From: Veillonella montpellierensis DSM 17217
GTDB taxonomy: Bacteria > Bacillota > Negativicutes > Veillonellales > Veillonellaceae
Reading direction: 5' to 3'
NCBI RefSeq assembly: GCF_000426745.1
Contig: NZ_KE384564.1
Location: 17,246 to 81,245 of the forward strand
Length of the DNA: 64,000 bases
The notes under the pieces were generated by a model. The model was given only the letters and a program-made list of their open reading frames with translations, was not told where the DNA came from and did no database searches. Position numbers and translations under genes: made by a program. Below are positions 36,698-45,835 of this stretch, in pieces. Positions within the stretch are counted from its first letter, which is position 1; every line of letters begins with the position of its first letter.

Positions 36698-37635
36698 TAT
36701 TTTATGATCCCTTCTTTAATCAATGTTTCTATAATCTGCTTGCCCCCCTCTTCATACAATGCTTTTGCCAAGTTTTTACCCAACATATTCGCTTTGCAAA
36801 GAGGGCCAGAAATACTGCCTTCATATACATCTTTACCATCAATGGAAGCAATTAATCCTTGTAGTGTTAATTGATGATTATCAATCATCCCATGAACGCC
36901 CATCGGCACTTGACAATTGCCTTGTAATTGCCGCAAGAAACTGCGTTCGCCTTCAACAGCACATCGCGTTTCCTCATGATTAATCGGTACTAACATAGAA
37001 AGCATTTCTTCATCATCGTCTCGACATTCGATTGCTAATGCGCCTTGTCCTACAGCGGGAATCATATCATCAACGCTAAACACTTGGGTAATCAAATGAT
37101 CGAGTCCCAATCGTTTTAAACCAGCTTGTGCTAATACGATGGCATCAAACTGTTCATCCTCTAACTTGCGAAGTCGCGTCTGCACATTACCACGCAACAC
37201 ATGAATATCTAAATCAGGCCGTGCATGCAACAATTGTGCTTGACGTCTCAAACTACTAGTGCCTACTTTAGCCCCTTGTGGCAACTGATCAAGCGTTTTA
37301 TACACCGGTGCCACCAACGCATCATAAGGCGCTTCTCGTTTGCTAATCGCCCCTAAGATCAATCCATCTGGTAACTCTGTAGGCATATCTTTCAAACTAT
37401 GTACAGCTATATCGATGTCTCCCCTATGCATAGCTGCCTCTAATTCAGCCGTAAACAAACCTTTACCGCCAATATCCGCCAACGGTTTTTCTAAAATGGC
37501 ATCGCCCTTCGTCGTAAAATGTACCAATTCAATCGTACAAGTTGGATATAGCCTCTGTAATTCATCGCGAATATACGTAGCTTGCCATACAGCCAACGCA
37601 CTTTGTCGTGTACCAATTTTAATACTATTTCTCAT
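36697..37635 (-). CDS. hemC: Porphobilinogen deaminase (hydroxymethylbilane synthase)
   Basis: Polymerises four porphobilinogens to hydroxymethylbilane on a covalently held dipyrromethane cofactor. It has 312 aa. IKIGTRQSALAVWQA at the N-terminus, HSLKDMPTELP, GTSSLRRQAQLL and LRGNVQTRLRKL are the substrate-binding arginine motifs. The cofactor cysteine is in RQLQGNCQVPMGVHG. It overlaps hemA by 11 bp and cobA-hemD by 1 bp. Confidence 0.97.
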   Translation of the reverse strand: MRNSIKIGTRQSALAVWQATYIRDELQRLYPTCTIELVHFTTKGDAILEKPLADIGGKGLFTAELEAAMHRGDIDIAVHSLKDMPTELPDGLILGAISKREAPYDALVAPVYKTLDQLPQGAKVGTSSLRRQAQLLHARPDLDIHVLRGNVQTRLRKLEDEQFDAIVLAQAGLKRLGLDHLITQVFSVDDMIPAVGQGALAIECRDDDEEMLSMLVPINHEETRCAVEGERSFLRQLQGNCQVPMGVHGMIDNHQLTLQGLIASIDGKDVYEGSISGPLCKANMLGKNLAKALYEEGGKQIIETLIKEGIIK

Positions 37636-38908
37636 GGTCAGTTTCCACCTTTAAGTTAAATATGTCCCTAAACAATTCCCAATATAGTCCTTCCTCTTCG
37701 GTACCAGCAATCTCGCTAAGCCGAATCATTGGTTCTCGTAATAGTTTGCGAACAATCATGCGAGACATGGAGTCCATCATTTTTATGTCGTGCTCTGTAG
37801 CATGAGGCAACTTCACTAAGGCACGATGCAACTCACGACGACGAATCGTTTCCCCTTTATCGGACAGTTGCACCATCATGGGACGGACTGACAAATAATT
37901 TAACTTTTCATTAATTTCATCCATCGCCAATTGAATCATTGGCTCCGCCTTCTTAGCCTCTGCTTGACGAATGTGCTTATTGGCCTCTACCACGCTTTCC
38001 AAGGCGTCAATATTAAACAAGTAAATACCGTCCATTTGTGCCACCATCGGGTCTATATCACGTGGCACGGCAATGTCGATCATCACGATCGGCTTGCCAT
38101 GGCGTGCTTTTATAATATCGCGAGCATGCTCTGCTTTTACAATGTAATGTGGCGATCCAGTGGAGGTAATAATAATATCTGCCAACTTAGCCTGCTCTAC
38201 AAAATCGTCTAGTTTAATGGCTTGGCCGTTGAATCGTCGAGCCAACAGTTCCGCTTTAGAAAAGGTCCTGTTCGACACAAAGATCGTTTTGACCCCTTTC
38301 GCCTGCAAATGTGTGGCCGTCAGCTCACTCATTTTGCCTGCCCCTAAAATTAATACGGTTGCCTCTGAAAGTGGTTTATCCAAACTATCTTCCGCTAAAT
38401 TAACCGCCGTATAACTAACGGATACAGGGGTATTGGCAATACCCGTTTGGGTGCGAATCAGTTTGCCCACATGGATGGCTTTTTGAAATAAAATATTAAA
38501 AACCGCTCCCGTAAAGCCCGCTGTGGCAGCAGATAAATAGGCCGTTTTTAATTGGCTCAAAATTTGCCCTTCTCCTAATACCAAGGAATCAAGGCTAGCC
38601 GCTACGCGAAATAAATGTTCAATACAATCTTCCCCTTCTAATAAGAAGAATGCCTCTTCATCAATGGAATCTGTATGCTTTAACTCTTTCATTAAGGTCA
38701 GCATATACTGATGTGGATCGTTTACATCCTCTAGTACGGCGTAAATTTCTGTACGGTTACAGGTCGATAACACAACGCATTCGCTGATATTATCATAATG
38801 ATATACCTCATCGAGGGCTGTACTTACTTCACTTTTATCAAAAGAGAATTGTTCTCGCACATTGATGGGGGCCGATTTATGATTTAGTCCTAATACCACT
38901 AATTGCAT
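37625..38908 (-). CDS. hemA: Glutamyl-tRNA reductase
   Basis: First committed step of C5-pathway tetrapyrrole synthesis: Glu-tRNA to glutamate-1-semialdehyde. It has 427 aa. The nucleophilic cysteine is in VVLSTCNRTEIYAV (near residue 48). DSLVLGEGQILSQLK is a catalytic-domain signature. A Rossmann NADPH domain (ATVLILGAGKMSELTATHL) and a C-terminal dimerisation helix follow. It overlaps the upstream precorrin-2 dehydrogenase by about 30 bp. Confidence 0.97.
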   Translation of the reverse strand: MQLVVLGLNHKSAPINVREQFSFDKSEVSTALDEVYHYDNISECVVLSTCNRTEIYAVLEDVNDPHQYMLTLMKELKHTDSIDEEAFFLLEGEDCIEHLFRVAASLDSLVLGEGQILSQLKTAYLSAATAGFTGAVFNILFQKAIHVGKLIRTQTGIANTPVSVSYTAVNLAEDSLDKPLSEATVLILGAGKMSELTATHLQAKGVKTIFVSNRTFSKAELLARRFNGQAIKLDDFVEQAKLADIIITSTGSPHYIVKAEHARDIIKARHGKPIVMIDIAVPRDIDPMVAQMDGIYLFNIDALESVVEANKHIRQAEAKKAEPMIQLAMDEINEKLNYLSVRPMMVQLSDKGETIRRRELHRALVKLPHATEHDIKMMDSMSRMIVRKLLREPMIRLSEIAGTEEEGLYWELFRDIFNLKVETDHEK

Positions 38909-39521
38909 GGTTCAATGTTTCCTCCACTTGTTGCCAGTTTCCTGCTAAAATTTCGTTAAACTCTCGATGTCCCAATTGGGCTCGCCAAAATGCTTCTCTC
39001 TCTGATGCCGTCAGTAACAGCTGTTTAACTTCTTGTCGATACGTATTTAATATAGGTAATATACTAGCTACCTGCTGGTAGCGTTGTTCCAAGTCACAAC
39101 GAATCAGTGCATTCATCCGTGGACTACTACGTCCTGTACTAATCGTCATATGCAAATCGCCTAGTGTCACCACAGAAGGCATCGTAAAATCACAATCCCT
39201 ATAATCATCTGCTCGATTCACCAAAGCGCCTTGTAATCGCGCTTCCTTAGCCGCTTGTTCATTAACACTATGTTCATTCGTAGCAATGAATACAAACGAG
39301 GCTACGCCTATACATCCTGGAACATATGCTTGTTGATGCCAAGTAAGTAATTGTTCCTCGCTCCATGTCCGAATGGTATCCGTCACGCGAGGGCTAATAA
39401 TTTCAACCTTTGCTTGTGCTTGTAATAGGGTCTTAATTCTTCGCTCTGCCACAGAGCCTCCCCCGATTACTACACACCGCTTATGTAACATATTAATTGA
39501 CATTGCAAGCATATGATTCAC
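38877..39521 (-). CDS. Precorrin-2 dehydrogenase (siroheme synthase N-terminal type)
   Basis: NAD-dependent enzyme of 204-214 aa that oxidises precorrin-2 to sirohydrochlorin; homologues may also insert iron or cobalt. Rossmann motif CVVIGGGSVAERRIKTLL, then FVFIATNEHSVNEQAAKEA, LVNRADDYRDCDFTMPSVV, and TISTGRSSPRMNALIRCDLE. It is like CysG residues 1-210 without the methyltransferase, which here is in cobA-hemD. The start is uncertain: GTG at 39521 or a downstream ATG at 39512 or 39503. It is the first gene of the operon, only about 30 bp after the divIVA terminator. Confidence 0.9.
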   Translation of the reverse strand: MNHMLAMSINMLHKRCVVIGGGSVAERRIKTLLQAQAKVEIISPRVTDTIRTWSEEQLLTWHQQAYVPGCIGVASFVFIATNEHSVNEQAAKEARLQGALVNRADDYRDCDFTMPSVVTLGDLHMTISTGRSSPRMNALIRCDLEQRYQQVASILPILNTYRQEVKQLLLTASEREAFWRAQLGHREFNEILAGNWQQVEETLNHAISGIRTKS

Positions 39522-39551
39522 TCATCTTTCTTAGATTATCAATGTTAAAAA

Positions 39552-39573
39552 CGGCTTGACTTACATCAAGCCG
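39552..39573 (-). terminator. Terminator between divIVA and the tetrapyrrole operon
   Basis: A perfect 8-bp GC-rich stem (CGGCTTGA) with a six-base loop, then TTTTT on the minus strand. It leaves only about 30 bp before the next start codon. Confidence 0.85.
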
Positions 39574-39592
39574 ATTTGTAATGTTCATATAG

Positions 39593-40153
39593 TTACACGT
39601 CTGTAGATTCTACAGGTGTTGTTTCTTCTACTACGTCTACAGATGATGCGACTTGATTGTCTAGTGCCGCTTCTCTATCTGCTTCTGCCGATGTTTCAAC
39701 TTTACTATCTTCTAGTACGATGCTATCTAGCATTTTAATTTGCGAATATAACATCGATTCAATTTTCGCTTTAAACACAGCAATTTCATGTTGAATGGTG
39801 GCGTACTTTTCTCTAGCTTCTCGAAGCGATGTATCTGCTTCTTCTAGCATCGTCTGTTTTTGCGCGCTTGCTTCTTGAATAATGAGTTCTGCTTCCTTAC
39901 GTGCCGACTCTTTTACATTTTCTCCCGTTTCTTTCGCAAGAGCCAATGTATTATTCATGGTTGCTTCCATTTGTTCATATTGAGCAATGCGTTTTTCTAA
40001 TTGCTCCATACGATCCGTCATTTCACGATTACTCCGATATAATTCTTCATAATCACCTTTTAATTCGTCCATAAAGGCATCGACAGACTCTTTACTATAT
40101 CCACGAAATCCCGTTTCAAACTCTTTATTATGAATATCCATTGGTGTAATCAT
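39593..40153 (-). CDS. divIVA: DivIVA-domain cell division/polarity protein
   Basis: Coiled-coil protein of 186 aa that binds curved membrane at septa and poles. The N-terminal DivIVA lipid-binding domain reads ITPMDIHNKEFETGFRGYSKESVDAFMDEL, followed by a long coiled coil (about residues 30-145) and an acidic Val/Thr/Ser tail. It is the last gene of a ylm-type cluster (pgeF-yggS-sepF-proC-ylmH-divIVA), as in many Firmicutes. Confidence 0.95.
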   Translation of the reverse strand: MITPMDIHNKEFETGFRGYSKESVDAFMDELKGDYEELYRSNREMTDRMEQLEKRIAQYEQMEATMNNTLALAKETGENVKESARKEAELIIQEASAQKQTMLEEADTSLREAREKYATIQHEIAVFKAKIESMLYSQIKMLDSIVLEDSKVETSAEADREAALDNQVASSVDVVEETTPVESTDV

Positions 40154-40167
40154 ATATTGACCTCCTA

Positions 40168-40953
40168 TTATATAAATCGTTTGAGATATACGCCCATACG
40201 ACCTTTTTTTGTGGTTCCCGTAATGGAATCGACTTGCATACGGCCTCGGCCACGCATAGAAATAATATCGCCTTCTTTAACTTCTTGGGAAGGCCCTTTT
40301 GCTGGTTGCCAATTGACTTGCAATAAACCAGCCCGAATGGCATCCACCAATTTAGTACGCGACATACTAAATCCGGACGATGCTACCGCATCTAACCGAA
40401 AGGACGGCACAGTCGTTCTTATTTCTTTTACCTTTTCTTCCTTTGGCAAAATAGATGTTAACGGTATCTGTGTCACTTCAATGGTAACCATGGCAATTTT
40501 TGTAAAGTTCTGTACAATAAATTCAGCCACCGTATGGTCAACCAATATCTGTGCGCCGCCTTGTTGCATAATAATATCGCCAAATTTAGCTCGATCAATA
40601 CCTAGCGCCATAAGTGATCCTAATACATCGCGATGGGTTAACAAGCGAAATCGCGGATCCCAGGACAACTGTAATGCGAGGATTCCAAAATCTACAGTAC
40701 CTTTAAAATCACTATCTACAAAGGCAATGCGCAATCGTTCTGCCCCTGTATAGCCACCATCGGTGACAATCTGTAATTGTGGATAATTAGCGCGAATCGC
40801 ATCGGCAATGACGCACCCAGAAGGTGTCATAAACTCAGTTACGCGAAAGGGCTTACCCTTAACGACTTGCTTTGCTAAATCTAACATACGCCGTGCTTCT
40901 TCGCCATTACCACTAGCTTCAAAATAGCGTATTAATTTTTCTTTTTCATTCAC
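40168..40953 (-). CDS. ylmH: YlmH-type S4-domain RNA-binding protein
   Basis: Cytoplasmic protein of 261 aa. The C-terminal S4 domain (about residues 180-250) reads FRLDAVASSGFSMSRTKLVDAIRAGLLQVNW with VKEGDIISMRGRGR. The N-terminal domain has GGYTGAERLRIAF and LTHRDVLGSLMALGIDRAKFGDI, diagnostic of YlmH. Homologues bind ribosome-nascent chain complexes and rescue stalled large subunits. It overlaps proC by one base and is 14 bp before divIVA. Confidence 0.92.
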   Translation of the reverse strand: MNEKEKLIRYFEASGNGEEARRMLDLAKQVVKGKPFRVTEFMTPSGCVIADAIRANYPQLQIVTDGGYTGAERLRIAFVDSDFKGTVDFGILALQLSWDPRFRLLTHRDVLGSLMALGIDRAKFGDIIMQQGGAQILVDHTVAEFIVQNFTKIAMVTIEVTQIPLTSILPKEEKVKEIRTTVPSFRLDAVASSGFSMSRTKLVDAIRAGLLQVNWQPAKGPSQEVKEGDIISMRGRGRMQVDSITGTTKKGRMGVYLKRFI

Positions 40954-41762
40954 TACGATTTCCCCAATTCATTTGAGCGCTCATAGCAAGCAATAATGCC
41001 ATCGTGAATGGCAGATCGCAAGCCACCTTTCTCCATAGCTAAAATGCCAGCAATGGTAGTTCCACCTGGCGATGTTACTTGGTCACGCAAGATAGCAGGA
41101 TGTGTTCCTGTTTTTGTAGCCATCATACCAGCGCCTAATAAAGTCTGTGCAGCCGCCTTAATCGCCAATGCTCGTGGCAATCCAATACGTACACCTGCAT
41201 CGGCCAAGGCGTCCATCATCAAAAATGCATAACCTGGACCAGCGCCAGACAAGGCGCCTAGTCGATCAAGATCCATTTCCGATACTACTTCGACCTGACC
41301 TATAGCAGAAAACAGAGCTTGTACCTGTTCCGTTACTGCTAGCGATGCGTTTTGTCCCGCTGCGATGGCAGTCATCCCCGCCCCTACAGCAGCCGGCATA
41401 TTCGGCATAGCACGATACCAATCGGCCTGAGGTAAGGCACTTTCTAATGTATGTAGCGTGATGCCTGCGGCAATAGAAATGCATGTAGTATGTGGTGGAA
41501 TTTCTTTCAGTTCTACTAGTACGTGAGGCAATACCTGTGGTTTAACGGCTAACAGAATCGTATCGAAGCCATCCGTTTTCCAATCTGGTAACGACGTAGT
41601 TACCGAAATTCCTAATTCCTCTTCTAATGCACGAGCATGCTCCTCTGTACGCACCGTAACAAGCAGCTCGTTTCTCGTGATAACGCCTTTTTCTAGCGCA
41701 CCTCTAAGGATAGCTCCACCCATAGCACCAGCACCGATGCATAGGATTCGACCTAGCACATA
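40953..41762 (-). CDS. proC: Pyrroline-5-carboxylate reductase
   Basis: Last step of proline synthesis, NAD(P)H-dependent. About 269 aa, with RILCIGAGAMGGAILRG (dinucleotide site) and the C-terminal signature ALSGAGPGYAFLMMDALADAGVRIGLPR, then LRDQVTSPGGTTIAGI. The start is unclear: a GTG at 41762 has AAGGTGG 8 bases upstream, while a GTG at 41771 overlaps that site. It sits in the ylm cluster where the membrane protein YlmG is often found. Confidence 0.95.
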   Translation of the reverse strand, partial: YVLGRILCIGAGAMGGAILRGALEKGVITRNELLVTVRTEEHARALEEELGISVTTSLPDWKTDGFDTILLAVKPQVLPHVLVELKEIPPHTTCISIAAGITLHTLESALPQADWYRAMPNMPAAVGAGMTAIAAGQNASLAVTEQVQALFSAIGQVEVVSEMDLDRLGALSGAGPGYAFLMMDALADAGVRIGLPRALAIKAAAQTLLGAGMMATKTGTHPAILRDQVTSPGGTTIAGILAMEKGGLRSAIHDGIIACYERSNELGKS

Positions 41763-41780
41763 TACCACCACCTTATACTA

Positions 41781-42266
41781 TTATAATTGAGGCTCTTTCC
41801 ATGCAAATTTTTCATTTAATTCTGTATATGTTTTATCATTATAATCAATGGATATATTCATAGGCACACACATAAATATGTCCTTACCCACTTTTTCTAA
41901 TTTACCGTCCAAAGCAAAGGTGGCACCACTTACAAAGTCAACGATGCGTGCCGCTTCATGAGGATCTGTATTTTCAAAATTGATCAATACAGGACGCATA
42001 TCGCGTAATTGATTCGTAATGGCTTCAGAATCTTCAAACACCTTTGGTTCAATTACGATTACTTTCATCGCCGTAGGACGTTGACTTACTGGTGAATGAC
42101 CACTCACTTTGTTAGGACGAAATTCAGATGTTTCCTTAGGTTGTGGTGCATTTGGTTGTCCATACTCTGCATCATCATAGTCATCGTACTCATCGTATTC
42201 ATCATACCGATCATCATTCATTCCCAAGAAGTTTTTTATCCCTGCAAATTTGTCTGTAAAAGCCAT
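41781..42266 (-). CDS. sepF: Cell division protein SepF
   Basis: FtsZ-binding septum protein of 161 aa that polymerises into rings and tethers FtsZ to the membrane. The start at ATG 42266 has GAGGAGG upstream. The N-terminal amphipathic segment (MAFTDKFAGIKNFLGM) is the membrane anchor, followed by an Asp/Tyr-rich linker (residues about 18-35). The SepF core is VIVIEPKVFEDSEAITNQLRDMRPVLINFENTD and RIVDFVSGATFALDGKLEKVGKDIFMCVP. It overlaps neither neighbour and lies in the division cluster. Confidence 0.95.
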   Translation of the reverse strand: MAFTDKFAGIKNFLGMNDDRYDEYDEYDDYDDAEYGQPNAPQPKETSEFRPNKVSGHSPVSQRPTAMKVIVIEPKVFEDSEAITNQLRDMRPVLINFENTDPHEAARIVDFVSGATFALDGKLEKVGKDIFMCVPMNISIDYNDKTYTELNEKFAWKEPQL

Positions 42267-42288
42267 ATTAATCCTCCTCAATGTATGC

Positions 42289-42975
42289 CTAGAAATATAC
42301 ACGCTCGCCGAAAATGGCCGTGCCTACACGAACAACATTGGCACCTTCTTCTATTGCAATTTCAAAATCATGGGTCATCCCCATCGATAAATACTGTATT
42401 TGTTCTGGTTGAAAGTATTGCTTCATATCTTCATATAAGGCATGTGCGACTCTAAAGATAGGTCGTGTATCTTCTGGATTTTCAAAATAAGGTGCTATGC
42501 ACATCAAACCGCGCACACAAACGTGGGGCAATGTACTCGCATACGTTCTTACCTCTGGAAATTCCTCTACAGTCAAACCTGTTTTACTTGCTTCACGAGC
42601 TACATTCACTTGCAATAAAACATCTTGTATTATGTCGTGTTTTGCTGCGACTCGCTCAATTTCATCCAATAACTTTTTACTGTCTACGGAATGAATCAAA
42701 TCAAACATAGGCACTGCTTGCCTAACCTTATTCATTTGCAAATGACCCAACAAATGCCATCGCACCGTGGGTCCCTTATATGTTAATTGCTTTTCTTTTG
42801 CTTCTTGTACACGGTTTTCGCCTACATCAGTGACTCCTAAGGATGCTACGGTTTCTACCGCTTGGACTGGATGATTTTTAGTCACCGCTACCAACGTCAC
42901 TTCATCAACACGGCCAGCACGTTTCATACACTGCTGTATACGATCACGAACCGTCTGTAATGATGTTTCAATCAT
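42289..42975 (-). CDS. yggS: YggS-family PLP-binding protein
   Basis: PLP homeostasis protein of 228 aa, single-domain alanine-racemase-like barrel. LVAVTKNHPVQAVETV holds the PLP lysine. GENRVQEAKEK, WHLLGHLQMNK, HSVDSKKLLDEI, VNVAREASKTG and LSMGMTHDFEIAIEEGANVVRVGTAIFG are diagnostic. The ATG at 42975 has GGAG 8 bases before it; a second ATG two codons earlier is possible, and the longer upstream frame is not supported. It follows pgeF, as in ylmD-ylmE of Bacillus. Confidence 0.95.
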   Translation of the reverse strand: MIETSLQTVRDRIQQCMKRAGRVDEVTLVAVTKNHPVQAVETVASLGVTDVGENRVQEAKEKQLTYKGPTVRWHLLGHLQMNKVRQAVPMFDLIHSVDSKKLLDEIERVAAKHDIIQDVLLQVNVAREASKTGLTVEEFPEVRTYASTLPHVCVRGLMCIAPYFENPEDTRPIFRVAHALYEDMKQYFQPEQIQYLSMGMTHDFEIAIEEGANVVRVGTAIFGERVYF

Positions 42976-43102
42976 CGTCATCGCTCCTATACAATTACAA
43001 ATAAAATGCCCTTTGCCTACAGACTCATACACTATAGGCGATTTTATTATATACTATTTAGCTCATAATGTATAGGAATTTTAATCGTTCTCGTCGTTTT
43101 CA

Positions 43103-44002
43103 TCAATTCTCATCTTGTAGCATGGTAAACAAAGCCATCCGTCCCGTACGGCCTTGTTCACGGCGATAGGAAAAACAAGCATCACACGTCATACTATCGA
43201 TACCGCTTTTCATAATTTGATTGGTCGGCACACCCTTATCTACTAAACTATGAATAATAAAGCTCCATAAGTCGACATGCGGTGTTGCGTTAGAGGCACC
43301 GGGACGCGTTATATACCGAACTATCGCATCGTGGTGCATCGCCTTTTCCATAAATCTATGGGCCAATGCTTCATTCACTTCAAAGGAAGTCGGTCCAATA
43401 GAAGGACCTAAAAATACATAACAATCAGCCGCTTGCGTGCCATACGCTTCGTGCATAGCTTCTAACGTAATCGTCGGCAACATGCCAATGGTCCCTTTCC
43501 ACCCTGCATGAATCACCGCTACGGCTCGATGTTTTGTATCGTAAATGCATAGAGGTACACAGTCAGCTGTAAATAATAACAATGGCACAGAAGGTAGATT
43601 CGTCATCATCGCATCACAATCAGCCAATGCCGTTTCCTGTGATAAGGCCCCTGCCCCTATGTGACTTTCATCAACACGTGCCACCCTAAGACCATGCACC
43701 TGATTGGCACAGGTTAAGCGTTCCACCGAAACACCTAAATAGGCGGCCACACTGCGGCGATTTTCAATCACATGAGCCGGTTCATCACCCACATGCAGCG
43801 CCAAATTAAACGACTCATACGGTGCTATCGACGCACCACCCATGCGAAACGTAGAACCAAGAATCAGTGGAAATGGTGTAAACGAAAGAGGGTGCTGAAA
43901 GTACCACGATGTACCTTTCTCCGTTACCACTTCTTCTATCGTTGTCCTATCATCAAAATTCGTTGGTAAAACCATCGCATCTATTTTCTTTCCTTCTTTC
44001 AT
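43103..44002 (-). CDS. pgeF: PgeF/YfiH-type peptidoglycan editing factor (multicopper-oxidase-like domain)
   Basis: Protein of 299 aa of the YlmD/YfiH family. E. coli YfiH removes L-Ser wrongly placed in muropeptide precursors, and other members act on purine nucleosides. The motifs ANQVHGLRVARV, FTADCVPLCIYDTKHRAVAVIHAGWKGT (His and Cys metal ligands) and FLGPSIGPTSFEV are diagnostic. The N-terminal roughly 35 residues are extra. It lies between the radical SAM gene and yggS, same strand. Confidence 0.9.
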   Translation of the reverse strand: MKEGKKIDAMVLPTNFDDRTTIEEVVTEKGTSWYFQHPLSFTPFPLILGSTFRMGGASIAPYESFNLALHVGDEPAHVIENRRSVAAYLGVSVERLTCANQVHGLRVARVDESHIGAGALSQETALADCDAMMTNLPSVPLLLFTADCVPLCIYDTKHRAVAVIHAGWKGTIGMLPTITLEAMHEAYGTQAADCYVFLGPSIGPTSFEVNEALAHRFMEKAMHHDAIVRYITRPGASNATPHVDLWSFIIHSLVDKGVPTNQIMKSGIDSMTCDACFSYRREQGRTGRMALFTMLQDEN

Positions 44003-44107
44003 AACGTCCCTTCTCTATTACTATCTGTACAATAAGTGAGCATCCTATCTTTAACTATCTAACACAGTAATGTAGTATCATCATACGATCTTTCCCTAGC
44101 TAAAAGG

Positions 44108-45835
44108 TTATTTACATACACCACATCGCTTACAACCAGACCTACAAGGCGGCGTATAGATTTCTTGTAAACACCGCTCCCACTCCATCTGTAAATAGCC
44201 ATCTTTCAGTTGCATGTCCAATACATCCCACGGTTGTGGATCAGAAAAGGATCGCTCTTTATAAAGTTCATGTTCCATGTCAATGCCTTGTGCTTTACAT
44301 ATACGCTTAAAGTCTTTACTGCCCCGTTCCAATGCACAAGCGGCTATAACAGATCCTAGGCGTCGATCGCCACGAGCCAACACGCCTTGCACATATGCTT
44401 CTTTAGGCGATTCTATGAGCACTTCAATGCGCCTATTTTTTTGCAACGATTTTTTAATATATTGCAGCTTCTTTTCAATATCTTTTTGATGCGCCATCGG
44501 CATCCATTGAAACGGTGTAAACGGTTTAGGAATAAAAGGATTAATACTCAACGTTAACCTTCCCGTACAGCCCACTGTATTCATATAGGTCTGTGTACGC
44601 TTGGCTAATTCAATGAGTGCCTCTATATCTTCATCTTGTTCTGTCGGTAATCCAATCATAATATACAAGCGAATATGGCGAATACCAGCCTGACCTGCCA
44701 ACATAGCCGCTTTTCGTAAATCCTCTTCACGAATCCCCTTATTAATCACTCGTCGCAATCGTTCGCTTCCCGTTTCGGGGGCGATAGTAATCGTCTTTTG
44801 CCCGCTATCAGCAAGACCATTGACTACATCTTGTGTCAACGAGTCCGCACGAAGGGATGCACAAGAATAGCGCAAACCTTTCGCGCGAATGTAATTCACC
44901 AATGCATCAATCTCTGGATAATCAGAAATAGCGGCACCCATGAGGCCTACTTTTTTCCCTAGTGCGGCCGCCCGATCGACGCCAGCTTTCAACATATCTA
45001 AATCACGCACCCGCGGTGTACGATATGTATAACCCGCCATACAAAAGCGACAATGACGCCCACACCCACGCGCCACTTCCACAATATACATGGCACCAAA
45101 TTCTGTAAAATCAGTAGCTACAACGGTTTCTCCCTCTCGCTGTAATGGTCGCCAATGGCGCTGTATCTTAGTCGGTGCCCCTTCTGCCACATCATACCCA
45201 GCAAATTCCCCTTCTGTATCATAAAGAGGTGTATATAACATAGGCACATAGACGCCTGGCAATCGGCTTAACCGTTTCATAATCTCCTGGCGCGCCAATC
45301 CTTCTTCTTTGCCCTCATAGATACAATCTAGCATATCACTGATTAGGCCTTCCCCTTCCCCGATAATACAAGCATCAAAGAAATCAGCAAATGGTTCTGG
45401 ATTAAATGTCGAACAAGGGCCTCCGGCAATCACAATCGGATCAAATTCTGTCCGCTCCTTTGCCATCACCGGTACTCGTCCTAATCGGAGCATGCGGGGA
45501 ATATGAAAGTAATCCATTTCAAAGGTAACATCGATACCAATCACATCGAAACTATCCATGGAGCGCCTTGTTTCCACACTCATAAGTGGCGTTTTAGTTT
45601 TTTCATACACTTCTAGTTCTTGTCGTTCTGGCAAAAAAATTCGTTCACATACACTGTCGCTTCGCTCATTAATCTCTTGGTATACAATTTGGATGCCTAA
45701 ATTGCTCATTCCTACATAATAGGTGTTCGGATACGCCAGTGCTACCTTGTACCGAGCATGAGGATCAATATGACAGCGATTGACTTCCCCTTCATGTAAT
45801 TCTTGCAGCCGACTAATAAGAGTATTTCGATTCAT
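44108..45835 (-). CDS. TIGR03960-type B12-binding/radical SAM protein
   Basis: Protein of 575 aa. The N-terminal part resembles B12-binding radical SAM enzymes (YPNTYYVGMSNLGIQIVYQEIN, FDPIVIAGGPCSTFNPEPFADFFDACIIGEGE). The radical SAM core has EVARGCGRHCRFCMAGYTYR, with CxxxCxxC near residue 260 for the [4Fe-4S] cluster, and ITIAPETGSERLRRVINKG. The C-terminus has a Cys-rich end (CRSGCKRCGVCK). A partner TIGR03936 domain protein, common in this family, is not next to it. Substrate unknown; the family often sits near rne/rng and ribosomal genes. It is the first gene of the divIVA cluster. Confidence 0.88.
   Translation of the reverse strand: MNRNTLISRLQELHEGEVNRCHIDPHARYKVALAYPNTYYVGMSNLGIQIVYQEINERSDSVCERIFLPERQELEVYEKTKTPLMSVETRRSMDSFDVIGIDVTFEMDYFHIPRMLRLGRVPVMAKERTEFDPIVIAGGPCSTFNPEPFADFFDACIIGEGEGLISDMLDCIYEGKEEGLARQEIMKRLSRLPGVYVPMLYTPLYDTEGEFAGYDVAEGAPTKIQRHWRPLQREGETVVATDFTEFGAMYIVEVARGCGRHCRFCMAGYTYRTPRVRDLDMLKAGVDRAAALGKKVGLMGAAISDYPEIDALVNYIRAKGLRYSCASLRADSLTQDVVNGLADSGQKTITIAPETGSERLRRVINKGIREEDLRKAAMLAGQAGIRHIRLYIMIGLPTEQDEDIEALIELAKRTQTYMNTVGCTGRLTLSINPFIPKPFTPFQWMPMAHQKDIEKKLQYIKKSLQKNRRIEVLIESPKEAYVQGVLARGDRRLGSVIAACALERGSKDFKRICKAQGIDMEHELYKERSFSDPQPWDVLDMQLKDGYLQMEWERCLQEIYTPPCRSGCKRCGVCK

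Noticed and set aside
40130-40753. Plus-strand frame of 207 codons opposite ylmH
   Set aside because: Complement of a well-recognised gene, no domain likeness and a composition typical of antisense frames.
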